Below are positions 1 through 6,922 of a stretch of DNA of 12,201 nt, one piece after another. Numbering within the stretch: position 1 is the first letter of the stretch; each line of letters opens with the position of its first letter. The position numbers and the translations under genes are program-made. The notes under the pieces were generated by a model. The model was given only the letters and a program-made list of their open reading frames with translations. It was not told the origin of the DNA and did not search any database. Source of the DNA: DATDYA01 sp035289165 (lineage in GTDB: Bacteria > Patescibacteriota > Patescibacteriia > Magasanikbacterales > GWA2-37-8); NCBI GenBank assembly GCA_035289165.1, contig DATDYA010000042.1, forward strand, positions 1-12,201. The letters run 5' to 3'.

Positions 1-876
1 AACCACATAACCAGTCTTCCCGTCCTTAACAACCTCCGGGATCGACCCTTTGTCGTAGGCGATAACCGGACACCCACAAGCCATCGCTTCGATCATTGTT
101 AAACCAAACGGTTCATTCCAAGTGACTGGGTGAAGAAAACACAGGGCTTTACTCATCAGGCGGTTTCTTTCCACCTCATCCACCTCTCCGATCCATTTAA
201 TTTTTTCATTTAAATATGGCTTAACGTGCTTTAGATAATACTTTTTATCTGGTTCATCGAGCTTGGCGGCAATAATTAAAGGTAAATTCAGTTTACGGGC
301 AACTTCAATAGCATTGTGCGTCCCTTTTTCCAAGGAAATGCGACCAACAAATAATAAATAACCATCGTGTTGTTCACTAAAAGGATAATGTTCCATTGGC
401 AAACCGTTGTAAACCACACTGTAATCGCGCAAGTTTAAAACACTGGCCTGTGCTTTTGAAATACAGGCGATATGCGGATGACGGAGGGCCTCAAAAATGG
501 GCCGAACATCCTCATTAAAATTACCGTGCATAGTAATAACAACCAGGGTTTGCGCGATATTTGCAGTTGGTAAACCAATATATCCCGTATGATCGTGGAT
601 AATATCAAAATCTCTTTGGTGCGCATAAGCTTCACCAATATGGTACATTGTCCAAGTATTTAAGCCATAAATGTTCTCAAGTTTAGCCTCGCGGAGAGCA
701 ATTTCGTGGACATGAGATAATTTAGCTTTGGTCAAGGAGTCACCGGTGGCAAACAAGGTGACCTCGTGACCACGCTGGACTAATTCTTCGGTCAAAGCAG
801 ATACTATTCGCTCGGTACCACCATATTTTTTCGGGGGCACTCGTTCGACAATGGGGGCAATTTGAGCAATACGCAT
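1..876 (-). CDS. GT4 family glycosyltransferase (C-terminus beyond window)
   Basis: Probably moves a sugar from a nucleotide-sugar donor to a glycan or lipid acceptor at the cytoplasmic face of the membrane, in surface polysaccharide or glycolipid synthesis. The frame is open from ATG at 876 to base 1 (292 codons), so the C-terminal end is missing. The N-terminus reads MRIAQIAPIVERVPP with KYGGTER at residues 17-23, typical of the acceptor-side Rossmann domain of GT-B enzymes. YLLFVGRISLEKG opens the donor domain. EPFGLTMIE at 255-263 is the E-x7-E motif that holds the donor nucleotide-sugar in retaining GT4 enzymes, followed by AMACGCPVIA. An in-frame ATG at 894 would add MLNPHY; 876 is preferred because the family usually begins at MRIAQIAP. 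Neither start has a Shine-Dalgarno motif. The acceptor and sugar cannot be told from sequence. Confidence 0.9.
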   Translation of the reverse strand, partial: MRIAQIAPIVERVPPKKYGGTERIVSALTEELVQRGHEVTLFATGDSLTKAKLSHVHEIALREAKLENIYGLNTWTMYHIGEAYAHQRDFDIIHDHTGYIGLPTANIAQTLVVITMHGNFNEDVRPIFEALRHPHIACISKAQASVLNLRDYSVVYNGLPMEHYPFSEQHDGYLLFVGRISLEKGTHNAIEVARKLNLPLIIAAKLDEPDKKYYLKHVKPYLNEKIKWIGEVDEVERNRLMSKALCFLHPVTWNEPFGLTMIEAMACGCPVIAYDKGSIPEVVKDGKTGYVV

Positions 877-916
877 ATAATGTGGGTTAAGCATAGGACG
901 GTTAGCCGTCTCAGGT

Positions 917-945
917 ATTGAAGAATAAAAAGAACACTCTGGCAA
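917..945 (-). promoter_or_regulatory. Candidate sigma70 promoter for the GT4 gene
   Basis: Read on the minus strand, TTGCCA (945-940, five of six matches to TTGACA) is 17 bp from TTCAAT (922-917, four of six to TATAAT). Transcription would start near 910, just before a small hairpin (GACGG-CTAA-CCGTC, 897-910), leaving a leader of about 35 nt before ATG 876. The -10 is moderate, so this is a candidate only. Confidence 0.45.
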
Positions 946-966
946 GAGCATCCAGATCTATTCCCA

Positions 967-2109
967 CTATTTCTTTTCTTTGGGAATGAAAGAGGCGGCT
1001 AGGAAGGTGGCAATGGGCAAGGACAACGCCACACCAATACTACCGACTAAAGTCCTGACCACTTCGGTCGCAATAACTTCATTATTAATCGCCTGACCGA
1101 AACTAACTGGAGGGTTCTGGTTTAATTTGAAAAGCAATAAGAGCGGCAAAGACGCACCGGTATAGGTTAAAAATAAAGTGTTGACAATTGCACCCAAGTG
1201 AGTGTTGCCAATGGCGTAAGCTGAACGAAAGGTTTGCCAGGTGGTATAGCTTGGGTTAGCCTCACGGATTTGCCGGACCGCTTCGATTTGTCCAACGATT
1301 ACATCATCTAGTACGCCAACCGCGCCGATTAAAATACCCGCTAAAAGCAAACCTTGGAAATTCACCGGCGTGTCAGTCGCACCGATTAAAAACACCGCTT
1401 CTTCTTGGGCCAGACCAGTCAACCTCGTTAAACGCGTAAATAGCCAGGAAAGAAATAAAGTGATTGTAAGAGATAAAAGAATGCTAATAACAGCGAGGTG
1501 GGCTTTACTATTAAATCCTTCGGTAATATATATAATGATAGTAAGGATGAGAAATGCCCCAGCTAGACCAACAAGTAACGGATTAGAGCCACGAATAATG
1601 AGGGGCAAGATAAAATACATGATGACGACAAAACTCAAAACCAATCCGATTATTGATTTAACCCCTTTCCATTTACCAACCGCGAGAACGGTCAAAGCAA
1701 AAATCGCGGCTAATAAATATAAATAGCCGCGACGAACGAAGTCGAGAATAAAAAATTCATCCTGGCCTTCAGCATTTTCGATGTAATTAACCACAACCTT
1801 GTCCCCCACCTTATAATTTTGGGCACTCGCGACATCGATTTCAGAGATGCCGTAAAAAACAACTTCTTGATCTTTGAAACTTCCCGTTAAACCTTTAAGA
1901 CGTAGATTTTGTTGTTTGGCCAAAGAACCACCAGGACGAGACAATTCTCGTTCCCGTATGACTTCGATAACTTTCGCTTCAAATATCTCTTGCTTAGTTT
2001 CAGTAATTTCTTCTGCTAAATCTGGCGTTTGTGCTTTAACAAAACCTGGCAAAAACAAAACTACTATTAGTAATAAAAAAGCTGATGTCTTTTTAACATT
2101 TATTCGCAT
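967..2109 (-). CDS. YibE/F-family exported/membrane protein
   Basis: A 380-residue protein of the YibE/F family; its function is not established. Residues 1-26 form a signal peptide (MRINVKK, a Leu/Val-rich core, cleavage around VKA/Q). Residues 30-125 are an extracytoplasmic domain with SRPGG and YKVGDKVVVNY. From about residue 130 to 375 there are seven or eight hydrophobic segments. Family-like features include GVLDDVIVGQ, the Ala/Gly-rich AYAIGNTHLGAIVNTL and GASLPLLLLF, and a final membrane span before the basic end PKEKK. It stands 70 bp after the HD-domain gene and 90 bp before the GT4 gene, and has its own -10 box. The start is chosen because it gives a complete signal peptide. Family assignment is firm; role as a transporter or channel is unknown. 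Confidence 0.88.
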   Translation of the reverse strand: MRINVKKTSAFLLLIVVLFLPGFVKAQTPDLAEEITETKQEIFEAKVIEVIRERELSRPGGSLAKQQNLRLKGLTGSFKDQEVVFYGISEIDVASAQNYKVGDKVVVNYIENAEGQDEFFILDFVRRGYLYLLAAIFALTVLAVGKWKGVKSIIGLVLSFVVIMYFILPLIIRGSNPLLVGLAGAFLILTIIIYITEGFNSKAHLAVISILLSLTITLFLSWLFTRLTRLTGLAQEEAVFLIGATDTPVNFQGLLLAGILIGAVGVLDDVIVGQIEAVRQIREANPSYTTWQTFRSAYAIGNTHLGAIVNTLFLTYTGASLPLLLLFKLNQNPPVSFGQAINNEVIATEVVRTLVGSIGVALSLPIATFLAASFIPKEKK

Positions 2110-2117
2110 AGATTAAC

Positions 2118-2123
2118 ATTATA
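2118..2123 (-). promoter_or_regulatory. -10 box (TATAAT) of a near-leaderless yibE/F promoter
   Basis: On the minus strand TATAAT is followed by only eight bases (GTTAATCT) before ATG at 2109. Initiation 6-8 nt past the -10 would give an mRNA with a leader of about 1-3 nt. No convincing -35 is present 16-18 bp upstream, and no TGn extension. Confidence 0.5.
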
Positions 2124-2179
2124 TCCGGTTTTCTAAGTTGTTAGGCGACTGCCGTAGCCTGAGTTGGCCAAAATCTGTT

Positions 2180-2845
2180 TCAATCTTTTCCATCCCATTC
2201 TTGAAAGAAATTCTCTAAATATTCTTCCATTATTTTATGTCGCTTCTCAGCTATTTTTTTCGCGGTCGCAGTATTCATCAATTCTTTCAAGAGTAACAAT
2301 TTTTCATAAAAATGATTAACTGTGGTCCGTCCTTCTTTGCCTTTGGCTTTCGTATACTCGGTTTTGTCTTTATACTCTGGCACAGCAATAGCCGTATCAT
2401 AAAACGATTCATTAAATTTTGCTCCGGACGCAAAAGCTCTGGCGATACCAATCGCGCCAATCGCATCTAGTCGATCCGCGTCTTGTACAACCATGCCTTC
2501 GATTGTTTTCATTTTGGTCACAACCCTTGAACCTTTGAACGAAGCATCTTTAATTATTTCGCAAACATGAGAAATCACAGCCTCATCAACCTCCAATTTT
2601 TCAAGCCATTCTCTGGCTAATTGCGGGCCAACATCATCGTTACCTTCGTGGAATTTCCAATCAGCAATATCATGAAGTAGAGCAGCAAGTTCAACAACAA
2701 ATAAATCTACATTCTCATGTTTGCCAATATGAACAGCGTTTTTCCAGACACGATAAATATGCCACCAGTCATGACCCGTGCCTTCGCCGGTAAGCTTGGA
2801 TCTGATGTACTCGACGGTTTTGTTTATAATTTCTTCTTTATTCAT
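2180..2845 (-). CDS. HD-domain metal-dependent phosphohydrolase (YpgQ/YedJ-like)
   Basis: A 221-residue cytosolic HD-superfamily enzyme expected to cleave phosphate esters or nucleotides with a bound divalent metal. GTGHDWWHIYRVW at residues 22-34 carries the first metal His (H29), LLHDIADWKF at 56-65 carries the signature His58-Asp59, and VQDADRLDAIGAIG at 120-133 carries the distal Asp and the helix typical of the YpgQ/YedJ/PhyH-like group. This order and the length of about 215-230 residues match that group, of which B. subtilis YpgQ has been reported to act on dNTPs; the substrate here is an inference at best. The stop is TGA. It lies 18 bp after the antiporter gene with no terminator between, so the two are probably co-transcribed. 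Confidence 0.88.
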   Translation of the reverse strand: MNKEEIINKTVEYIRSKLTGEGTGHDWWHIYRVWKNAVHIGKHENVDLFVVELAALLHDIADWKFHEGNDDVGPQLAREWLEKLEVDEAVISHVCEIIKDASFKGSRVVTKMKTIEGMVVQDADRLDAIGAIGIARAFASGAKFNESFYDTAIAVPEYKDKTEYTKAKGKEGRTTVNHFYEKLLLLKELMNTATAKKIAEKRHKIMEEYLENFFQEWDGKD

Positions 2846-2863
2846 ATTTATAAAAAATTGGCA

Positions 2864-4546
2864 CTAAGTATGGATAGCCAACCCCATCTCTTTTTTTTGT
2901 TCGTCTCTTAACAACTTGAAGGTACGAGCGGTGTGACGCTTGTCTTTTAAGAAGTGCTCGATCCATTGTCCACCCAAAAGATGCGGTAGCATGACATAAT
3001 CGGCGCCGGCTTTATAAAGCTCTTCTGCATATTTATAATGATACAAGTTGGCGATAATAAAAGCTTTGGAGCCTTGGGAGCGAATATGGCTGATTAGAGT
3101 CTGTTGATCATCGGGCGCCGGGATAGTCATAATTATCATTTTCGCCTTAGCAAGGGGTAAGAGTTCCAAAAATTCGACATCGGCTGCATCACCAAAAAAG
3201 GTATCTGCCCCTTTGGCTTTTAATTTGGCCACTACTTCGGGATTAAAATCTACCACGGCAAATGAAATCTTTTTGGCACGTAAAGCTTCGCAAACTTTCC
3301 AACCAATCCGATGATAACCAAACAGCCAGACATCATACTCCTCCACCTTTTTCCCTATTTGACGATACTGGTCTTTCCCAAACAAACGGAAAAAAGGCAT
3401 AAAGAAACGATAAAGCTGTTCGTTGTAAGTAATAATATACGAAGAACAGAAGATTGTAGCCAGGGCCACCATTGTGAAAATAGTTATTTCATCACCCTGG
3501 AGATGACCGAGTTGGCGGCCAGTAAACAAAACGATAAAACCAAATTCACTAACTTGCGAGGCAGTAAGGCCAATTAAAAAACTATTGCGCCTCGTAAAAC
3601 GCGCCGAACGGAAAAGAAAATACAAAATTAGAGGGTTACCGATTAAAATAAAAGCGGCTAAGGCCAAGCCTGGCCAGAAGACGTTAGCAATATTGGACAG
3701 ACCGACCTCGCTCCCTAGAATTATGAAAAACAAAACTAGGAAGAAATCACGCAAAGGTTTGATGCGGCTGGCTATCTCCGGCTGATAAGGTGAAGAACCA
3801 AGAGATAATCCGGCGACAATAGCGCCGATTTCAATTGAAAACCCGGCGCCATAAACTAGACTAGCGACAGCAAAACACCAAGTGATGGTAAAAATAAAAA
3901 GGAACTCGCTGGAACTAGCTATTCTATTCAATAGACGCGGCAAGAGATATTTGGCCACCAGAATAATCGCCGTGAATAAGACAACACCCTTAATTAAAAG
4001 CTCCAACAGATACTCACCTACCGCCACGTTTTGTTTTAGAATACCAAGAGTAATCAGGATAGCAATTGCAACTAAGTCTTGCACCAGCATTAGACCAATA
4101 GTATATCGACCATAAACACTCTCTGTGTCTTTCTTGTCATTTAAAAGCTTTATAATAACGATAGTACTGGAAAAGGTAATGGTAACGCCAAGATAAAGGG
4201 CGGAAACCCAGTTCAACCCCATGAAATAAACGATGGCGGCACCGACAGCAGAAGTTATAATTACCTGACTAATACCAGCTGACACTACGATCTTTCCAAC
4301 TTTTTTAATGTAATTGAAGTTTAAGTTTAAACCAACAACAAACAACAATAAAACAATACCGAATTGCGAAAAGGCCTCAAATAAAACCTTGTCGCCGTGT
4401 AAAAGATTTAAAAATAACGGTCCACAGACCACTCCGGCAACGATGTAAGCGACCATTAATGGTTGACGCAAAAGACGGATAAGAAAAGCAACCGAGATCG
4501 TAACGCTAAAAAGAATACTGATTTGAAAAAAAATGTTTTCCGTCAT
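2864..4546 (-). CDS. CPA2 cation:proton antiporter with TrkA-N domain (KefB/KefC-like)
   Basis: A 560-residue inner-membrane protein likely to exchange K+ or Na+ for H+. Residues 1 to about 385 hold about 12 membrane segments of a Na+/H+ exchanger domain, beginning FFQISILFSVTISVAFLIRL, with the family-like GFSIEIGAIVAGLSLG. From residue 404 a cytosolic Rossmann domain begins (VWLFGYHRIG, 406-415), with an acidic residue ending the second strand (VVDFN, D433) and GADTFFGDA, as in TrkA-N/RCK domains that bind NAD(H) and gate transport. The glycine motif is GYHRIG, lacking the middle Gly of GxGxxG. No TrkA-C domain follows; the tail is short and basic. It is the first gene of a pair with the HD-domain protein. 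The ion is not predictable. Confidence 0.92.
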   Translation of the reverse strand: MTENIFFQISILFSVTISVAFLIRLLRQPLMVAYIVAGVVCGPLFLNLLHGDKVLFEAFSQFGIVLLLFVVGLNLNFNYIKKVGKIVVSAGISQVIITSAVGAAIVYFMGLNWVSALYLGVTITFSSTIVIIKLLNDKKDTESVYGRYTIGLMLVQDLVAIAILITLGILKQNVAVGEYLLELLIKGVVLFTAIILVAKYLLPRLLNRIASSSEFLFIFTITWCFAVASLVYGAGFSIEIGAIVAGLSLGSSPYQPEIASRIKPLRDFFLVLFFIILGSEVGLSNIANVFWPGLALAAFILIGNPLILYFLFRSARFTRRNSFLIGLTASQVSEFGFIVLFTGRQLGHLQGDEITIFTMVALATIFCSSYIITYNEQLYRFFMPFFRLFGKDQYRQIGKKVEEYDVWLFGYHRIGWKVCEALRAKKISFAVVDFNPEVVAKLKAKGADTFFGDAADVEFLELLPLAKAKMIIMTIPAPDDQQTLISHIRSQGSKAFIIANLYHYKYAEELYKAGADYVMLPHLLGGQWIEHFLKDKRHTARTFKLLRDEQKKEMGLAIHT

Positions 4547-4571
4547 GGTAGTCTTTGAGAAATACCAGATT

Positions 4572-4577
4572 ATTATA
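4572..4577 (-). promoter_or_regulatory. Extended -10 promoter of the antiporter operon
   Basis: Minus-strand TGC-TATAAT is a perfect -10 with a TGn extension, 25 bp before ATG 4546, predicting a leader of about 18 nt. The -35 is weak (a T-rich TTCAGT 17 bp upstream), as is usual for extended -10 promoters. Confidence 0.65.
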
Positions 4578-4638
4578 GCACAAAATTATCTAAAACTGAA
4601 ACACTTGGCTATCTAACCAAACCTTATAAAGAAAAAGT

Positions 4639-5052
4639 TTAATCTTCTTCTACCCGCCTTAATTTTTTTATTGTAGAACGTTTTTTCTTAGACTCCAAGC
4701 GTTTTAGTTTAGAGGCAAGGGTGGGACGGGTGGAACGGCGTTTTTTAACTATCCACAAAGACTTGCCCACCAAATCATTTAAGCGAGCAATGGCCAATTC
4801 ACGATTCCTTAATTGTGAGCGCTCTTCTTCTGAAACTACCATTATTTCATTATGAATAGTTAGCCGATTAGCTAATTTATTTTGTATCCGCTCCTTTTCT
4901 AGTACGGTAAAAGCTCGGGATTTTAACACCGGCCAATAAACAGCCGCTTTGGTGGAGGTCTTATTAACATTCTGTCCGCCCGCACCGGATGAGCGAGCGA
5001 AGACAAAACGTAATTCGTTTTCTGGTACCTGTCTTTTGACGAAAGAGATCAT
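4639..5052 (-). CDS. arfB: ArfB/YaeJ-type peptidyl-tRNA hydrolase (ribosome rescue)
   Basis: A 137-residue protein that should enter stalled ribosomes on mRNAs lacking a stop codon and hydrolyse the peptidyl-tRNA. The catalytic loop SSGAGGQNVNKTSTK has GGQ at residues 25-27. No codon-recognition domain is present, as in ArfB and unlike RF1/RF2. The basic tail (KKRRSTRPTLASKLKRLESK then KKLRRVEED) matches the ArfB tail that occupies the empty mRNA entry channel; length is close to E. coli ArfB (140 aa). ATG 5052 is chosen over an in-frame ATG at 5127: the extra 25 residues are unlike the family and would overlap the upstream ORF. The start lies 7 nt after the TGA of that ORF, suggesting translational coupling. 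Last gene of the amphi-Trp operon; no clear terminator follows. Confidence 0.93.
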   Translation of the reverse strand: MISFVKRQVPENELRFVFARSSGAGGQNVNKTSTKAAVYWPVLKSRAFTVLEKERIQNKLANRLTIHNEIMVVSEEERSQLRNRELAIARLNDLVGKSLWIVKKRRSTRPTLASKLKRLESKKKRSTIKKLRRVEED

Positions 5053-5059
5053 AAACACT

Positions 5060-5372
5060 TCACTGCTTCGCAATAAAAATAGGGAATTCAAATTTAAGAG
5101 TGTAACCATTTTTGGTAATGCGCGCACTCCTTGAGTTTTTTTCGATAACTTTCTGAATTCTCAAAGTATCCTTTTTCGTCGTATTATATCTAAGCTTGTG
5201 AACTCGTTCGGTTAAAATTAAAACCTTACCTTTTCCAATTTTTTTAAAACCTCTAAACCCGGCGGCTTGATACAATTCTTTCAGGTCAGAGGACTGGAAA
5301 AAACGGTTACCGATTTTGGCCCAAAACTCCTTTGTCTCTCTTTAGATTATGCACGGCGATATCGGATAACAT
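5060..5372 (-). pseudogene. Small ORF of unknown function broken by a one-base frameshift
   Basis: I do not recognise this gene. From ATG 5372, only 4 nt after the stop of the Cys-rich gene, the frame reads MLSDIAVHNLKRDKGVLGQNR and stops at TAA 5309-5307. A second frame, open from just after a TAA at 5344-5342, continues with KEFWAKIGNRFFQSSDLKEL and runs to TGA at 5060. Moving one base anywhere in 5309-5341 joins both into a basic protein of about 103 residues that fills the space between its neighbours. The interval is 313 nt, one more than a multiple of three. The second frame alone has no ATG; its first usual start is TTG at 5275 (71 aa). An AAAGGAG sequence (5333-5327) sits at the break. 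Options are a sequencing or assembly error, a real mutation, or recoding; an intact family elsewhere would decide. Confidence 0.55.
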
Positions 5373-5376
5373 AAAA

Positions 5377-5958
5377 TTATTCTGTTACCACGGAGACCTT
5401 TCCACATTTTTCTTCCGCCATTCGCACTAGTTTCAAGACATCATCAAAGGCTGGCTCGGTGGCAGAAAAACTATAACCGTTTTTTAAGGTGGCTACTACT
5501 TGCCGGGTATATGTTTGCATTATTTCAGCAACTTGGCATTGAGCGATAAGATTTTTCATTCCTTGCCAATTCCGATCAAGCGAGGTGGTGGAGCTGACCG
5601 TCGTAGAGAGGCAGGCGACTGCGCATTTGTTACTATCGATACACCGACCTTCTTTGGGACACCCCGAACGTTTGTCATCGGTTATTGGAAGCGCACAATC
5701 TTTATCGGTTCTGCAGGATTTGTTAGTCATCTCAACTATTTCAAAAGAACATTCGGAAAAATTGCAGTCAGGTGGATCTCGTAAAACCACTGTGCCGTCC
5801 GGACAAATCTTCATATCGACCGCACAAACAATTTCCTTTGTTTTGTCTACCTCTTTAAAAAAATTATTCCAAACTGTTAAAAGTACACCGCTAAAAAATA
5901 ATAAAATAACAACAAGAAGTAAAAAATATTTCTTTTTAGACTTAAAAATGTTGAGCAT
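5377..5958 (-). CDS. Membrane-anchored Cys-rich extracellular protein of CPR type
   Basis: 193 residues with a cytosolic basic start (FKSKKKY), one membrane segment at about 11-30 and an exterior remainder; an uncleaved anchor seems likelier than a lipoprotein, since no lipobox Cys follows. Twelve cysteines (45, 52, 65, 70, 82, 88, 100, 106, 112, 116, 141, 185) suggest disulfides. Three modules can be seen: CAVDMKICPDG...PPDCNFSEC (45-70); SCRTDKDCALP...CPKEGRC...CAVAC (81-116); and a tail QCQVAEIMQTYTRQVVATLK then EPAFDDVLKLV...EKCG (140-186). From memory, similar modules recur in predicted surface proteins of Patescibacteria. No function is established. It starts 3 nt after the amphi-Trp gene and ends 4 nt before the frameshifted ORF, so it is mid-operon. 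Confidence 0.8.
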   Translation of the reverse strand: MLNIFKSKKKYFLLLVVILLFFSGVLLTVWNNFFKEVDKTKEIVCAVDMKICPDGTVVLRDPPDCNFSECSFEIVEMTNKSCRTDKDCALPITDDKRSGCPKEGRCIDSNKCAVACLSTTVSSTTSLDRNWQGMKNLIAQCQVAEIMQTYTRQVVATLKNGYSFSATEPAFDDVLKLVRMAEEKCGKVSVVTE

Positions 5959-5961
5959 ATT

Positions 5962-6162
5962 TTACCACTTTAATTCGAACTCCAAACTCTCGTCTTCGCT
6001 TTCTTTTTCATGTTCAATCTGAAATTCTACCTTAGTTGGCACCATAATTTTCCTCTTCTTAACCTGGATGATAAAACCTTTACCACTTTTGATGTTTTCG
6101 ATTAGGCGTTTGAGCTTATTTACAAAAGCTTTTTTGGAAATATCTTTTTCGATTTCCCGCAT
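5962..6162 (-). CDS. Amphi-Trp domain-containing protein
   Basis: 66 residues matching the layout of the small amphi-Trp family of unknown function: a helical N-terminal half (KKAFVNKLKRLIENIKSGKG), then short beta strands (FIIQVKKRKIMVP, TKVEFQIEHE), an acidic turn and the closing alternating strand SLEFELKW, whose final Trp is the family hallmark. No signal peptide, so presumably cytosolic. First gene of the operon that leads to arfB, with a good promoter upstream and a start 3 nt from its neighbour. Leader before ATG 6162 is AT-rich with no Shine-Dalgarno. Confidence 0.78.
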   Translation of the reverse strand: MREIEKDISKKAFVNKLKRLIENIKSGKGFIIQVKKRKIMVPTKVEFQIEHEKESEDESLEFELKW

Positions 6163-6199
6163 ATTTTAATTTTTAATCTAATAATTAATCCTAACTTTA

Positions 6200-6228
6200 A
6201 GTATACCACTCCAGAAAATAGGCTTCAA
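6200..6228 (-). promoter_or_regulatory. Sigma70 promoter of the amphi-Trp/arfB operon
   Basis: Minus-strand TTGAAG (6228-6223), 17-bp spacer, TATACT (6205-6200). Predicted start near 6193, giving a leader of about 30 nt. It diverges from the promoter of the plus-strand SPW gene. Confidence 0.7.
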
Positions 6229-6266
6229 TACCGCCGACAAAAATACCGGCATAATGTTTTGTGTGC

Positions 6267-6306
6267 TTGACGCATAACAAGGATTTAACTACGCTAAAAA
6301 TATAAT
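6267..6306 (+). promoter_or_regulatory. Promoter region of the SPW gene
   Basis: TTGACG (6267-6272) is 17 bp from TACGCT (6290-6295); a better -10, TATAAT (6301-6306), follows but is 28 bp from that -35 and would need another. Either start would lie upstream of or within the leader hairpins at 6317-6360. Which -10 is used cannot be decided from sequence. Confidence 0.5.
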
Positions 6307-6316
6307 GATAGTAACT

Positions 6317-6360
6317 AACTCCAAAGTGGAGTTTAGACAATTTAATTAATTAACTAAACT
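6317..6360 (+). promoter_or_regulatory. Two overlapping hairpins in the SPW gene leader
   Basis: AACTCCA (6317-6323) pairs perfectly with TGGAGTT (6327-6333) around AAG. AGTTTAG (6330-6336) pairs perfectly with CTAAACT (6354-6360), ending 2 nt before ATG 6363. The two share bases 6330-6333, so they cannot both form fully. The second would cover the ribosome-binding region, which has no Shine-Dalgarno motif. A regulatory role is inference. Confidence 0.4.
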
Positions 6361-6362
6361 AT

Positions 6363-6752
6363 ATGCCTAATACTTCAATCATGGGCAACAGGATGACCAC
6401 GGTGAAAACCGTTAGCGGTGTAGACATTGTCCTTGGACTGTGGTTAATCATAAGCCCGTTTATACTCGGCTATGGAAACGCCGCCACACCGATGTGGAAC
6501 AGCGTGATTGTTGGTGTTGGTGTCGCGATTCTATCTGGGGTGCGCACCACTAACGATGGCGTACGCCAATCTTGGTTGAGTTGGGTTAATGTTATTTTAG
6601 GAGCCTGGCTTTTATTCTCACCGTTTATTCTGGGCTTTGCCGACAATGTGGCCGCTTTATGGAACAACATCATTCTCGGTGCCACAATTGCGGTTCTCGC
6701 CGCCTGGGGCGCGCTCATATCCACCTCACGGAATAATAATATAGATAGATAA
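6363..6752 (+). CDS. SPW-repeat membrane protein
   Basis: 129 residues with two SPW repeats and four predicted membrane helices; function of the family is not known. Repeat 1 is VLGLWLIISPFILGY (about 22-36) followed by MWNSVIVGVGVAIL. Repeat 2 is VILGAWLLFSPFILGF (about 77-92) followed by LWNNIILGATIAVL. The core SPF in each repeat stands where the family name-giving SPW motif lies, and the W-x-N at the second helix of each repeat is also family-like. A polar loop (RTTNDGVRQSW) joins the repeats. The first 20 residues are polar and could begin at a later Met (M8 or M12), though no better start is evident. It is the only plus-strand gene in the window and is monocistronic, with a promoter before and a terminator after. 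Confidence 0.88.
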   Translation: MPNTSIMGNRMTTVKTVSGVDIVLGLWLIISPFILGYGNAATPMWNSVIVGVGVAILSGVRTTNDGVRQSWLSWVNVILGAWLLFSPFILGFADNVAALWNNIILGATIAVLAAWGALISTSRNNNIDR

Positions 6753-6763
6753 CTCCTAAAACT

Positions 6764-6797
6764 AAATATTGTGCTAGAAGATCGGCACAGTATTTTT
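6764..6797 (+). terminator. Rho-independent terminator after the SPW gene
   Basis: AAATATTGTGC (6764-6774) pairs with GCACAGTATTT (6785-6795), an 11-bp stem with one G-U pair and a 10-nt loop, ending in a T-run (TATTTTT). It starts 11 nt after the stop. The stem is AT-rich apart from its top. Confidence 0.6.
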
Positions 6798-6922
6798 AAA
6801 CTACGAAAAAATACAACTAGTTACAAAATATCAGGGACTTCACTCAAGAAATAATTAAGCACGCTCTCACCGACCCCCGCCCACCAAGCTAAATTTTTTG
6901 TTTTTATCGTATTACCACTGAT

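Noticed and set aside
2180..2182. UGA recoded as Gly, as in some CPR lineages
   Set aside because: No identified gene has an in-frame TGA, and TGA sits at the expected end of the HD, sugar transferase and small-ORF genes.
5053..5127. Longer start for arfB at ATG 5127
   Set aside because: The added 25 residues are unlike ArfB N-termini and would overlap the upstream frame; ATG 5052 fits both the family and the spacing.
5585..6022. Plus-strand open frame of 145 codons opposite the Cys-rich gene
   Set aside because: Shadow of two minus-strand genes that have family features and operon spacing.
4639..6162. Toxin-antitoxin or defence module in the arfB operon
   Set aside because: None of the four products shows a toxin, nuclease or antitoxin motif apart from ArfB's housekeeping GGQ domain.
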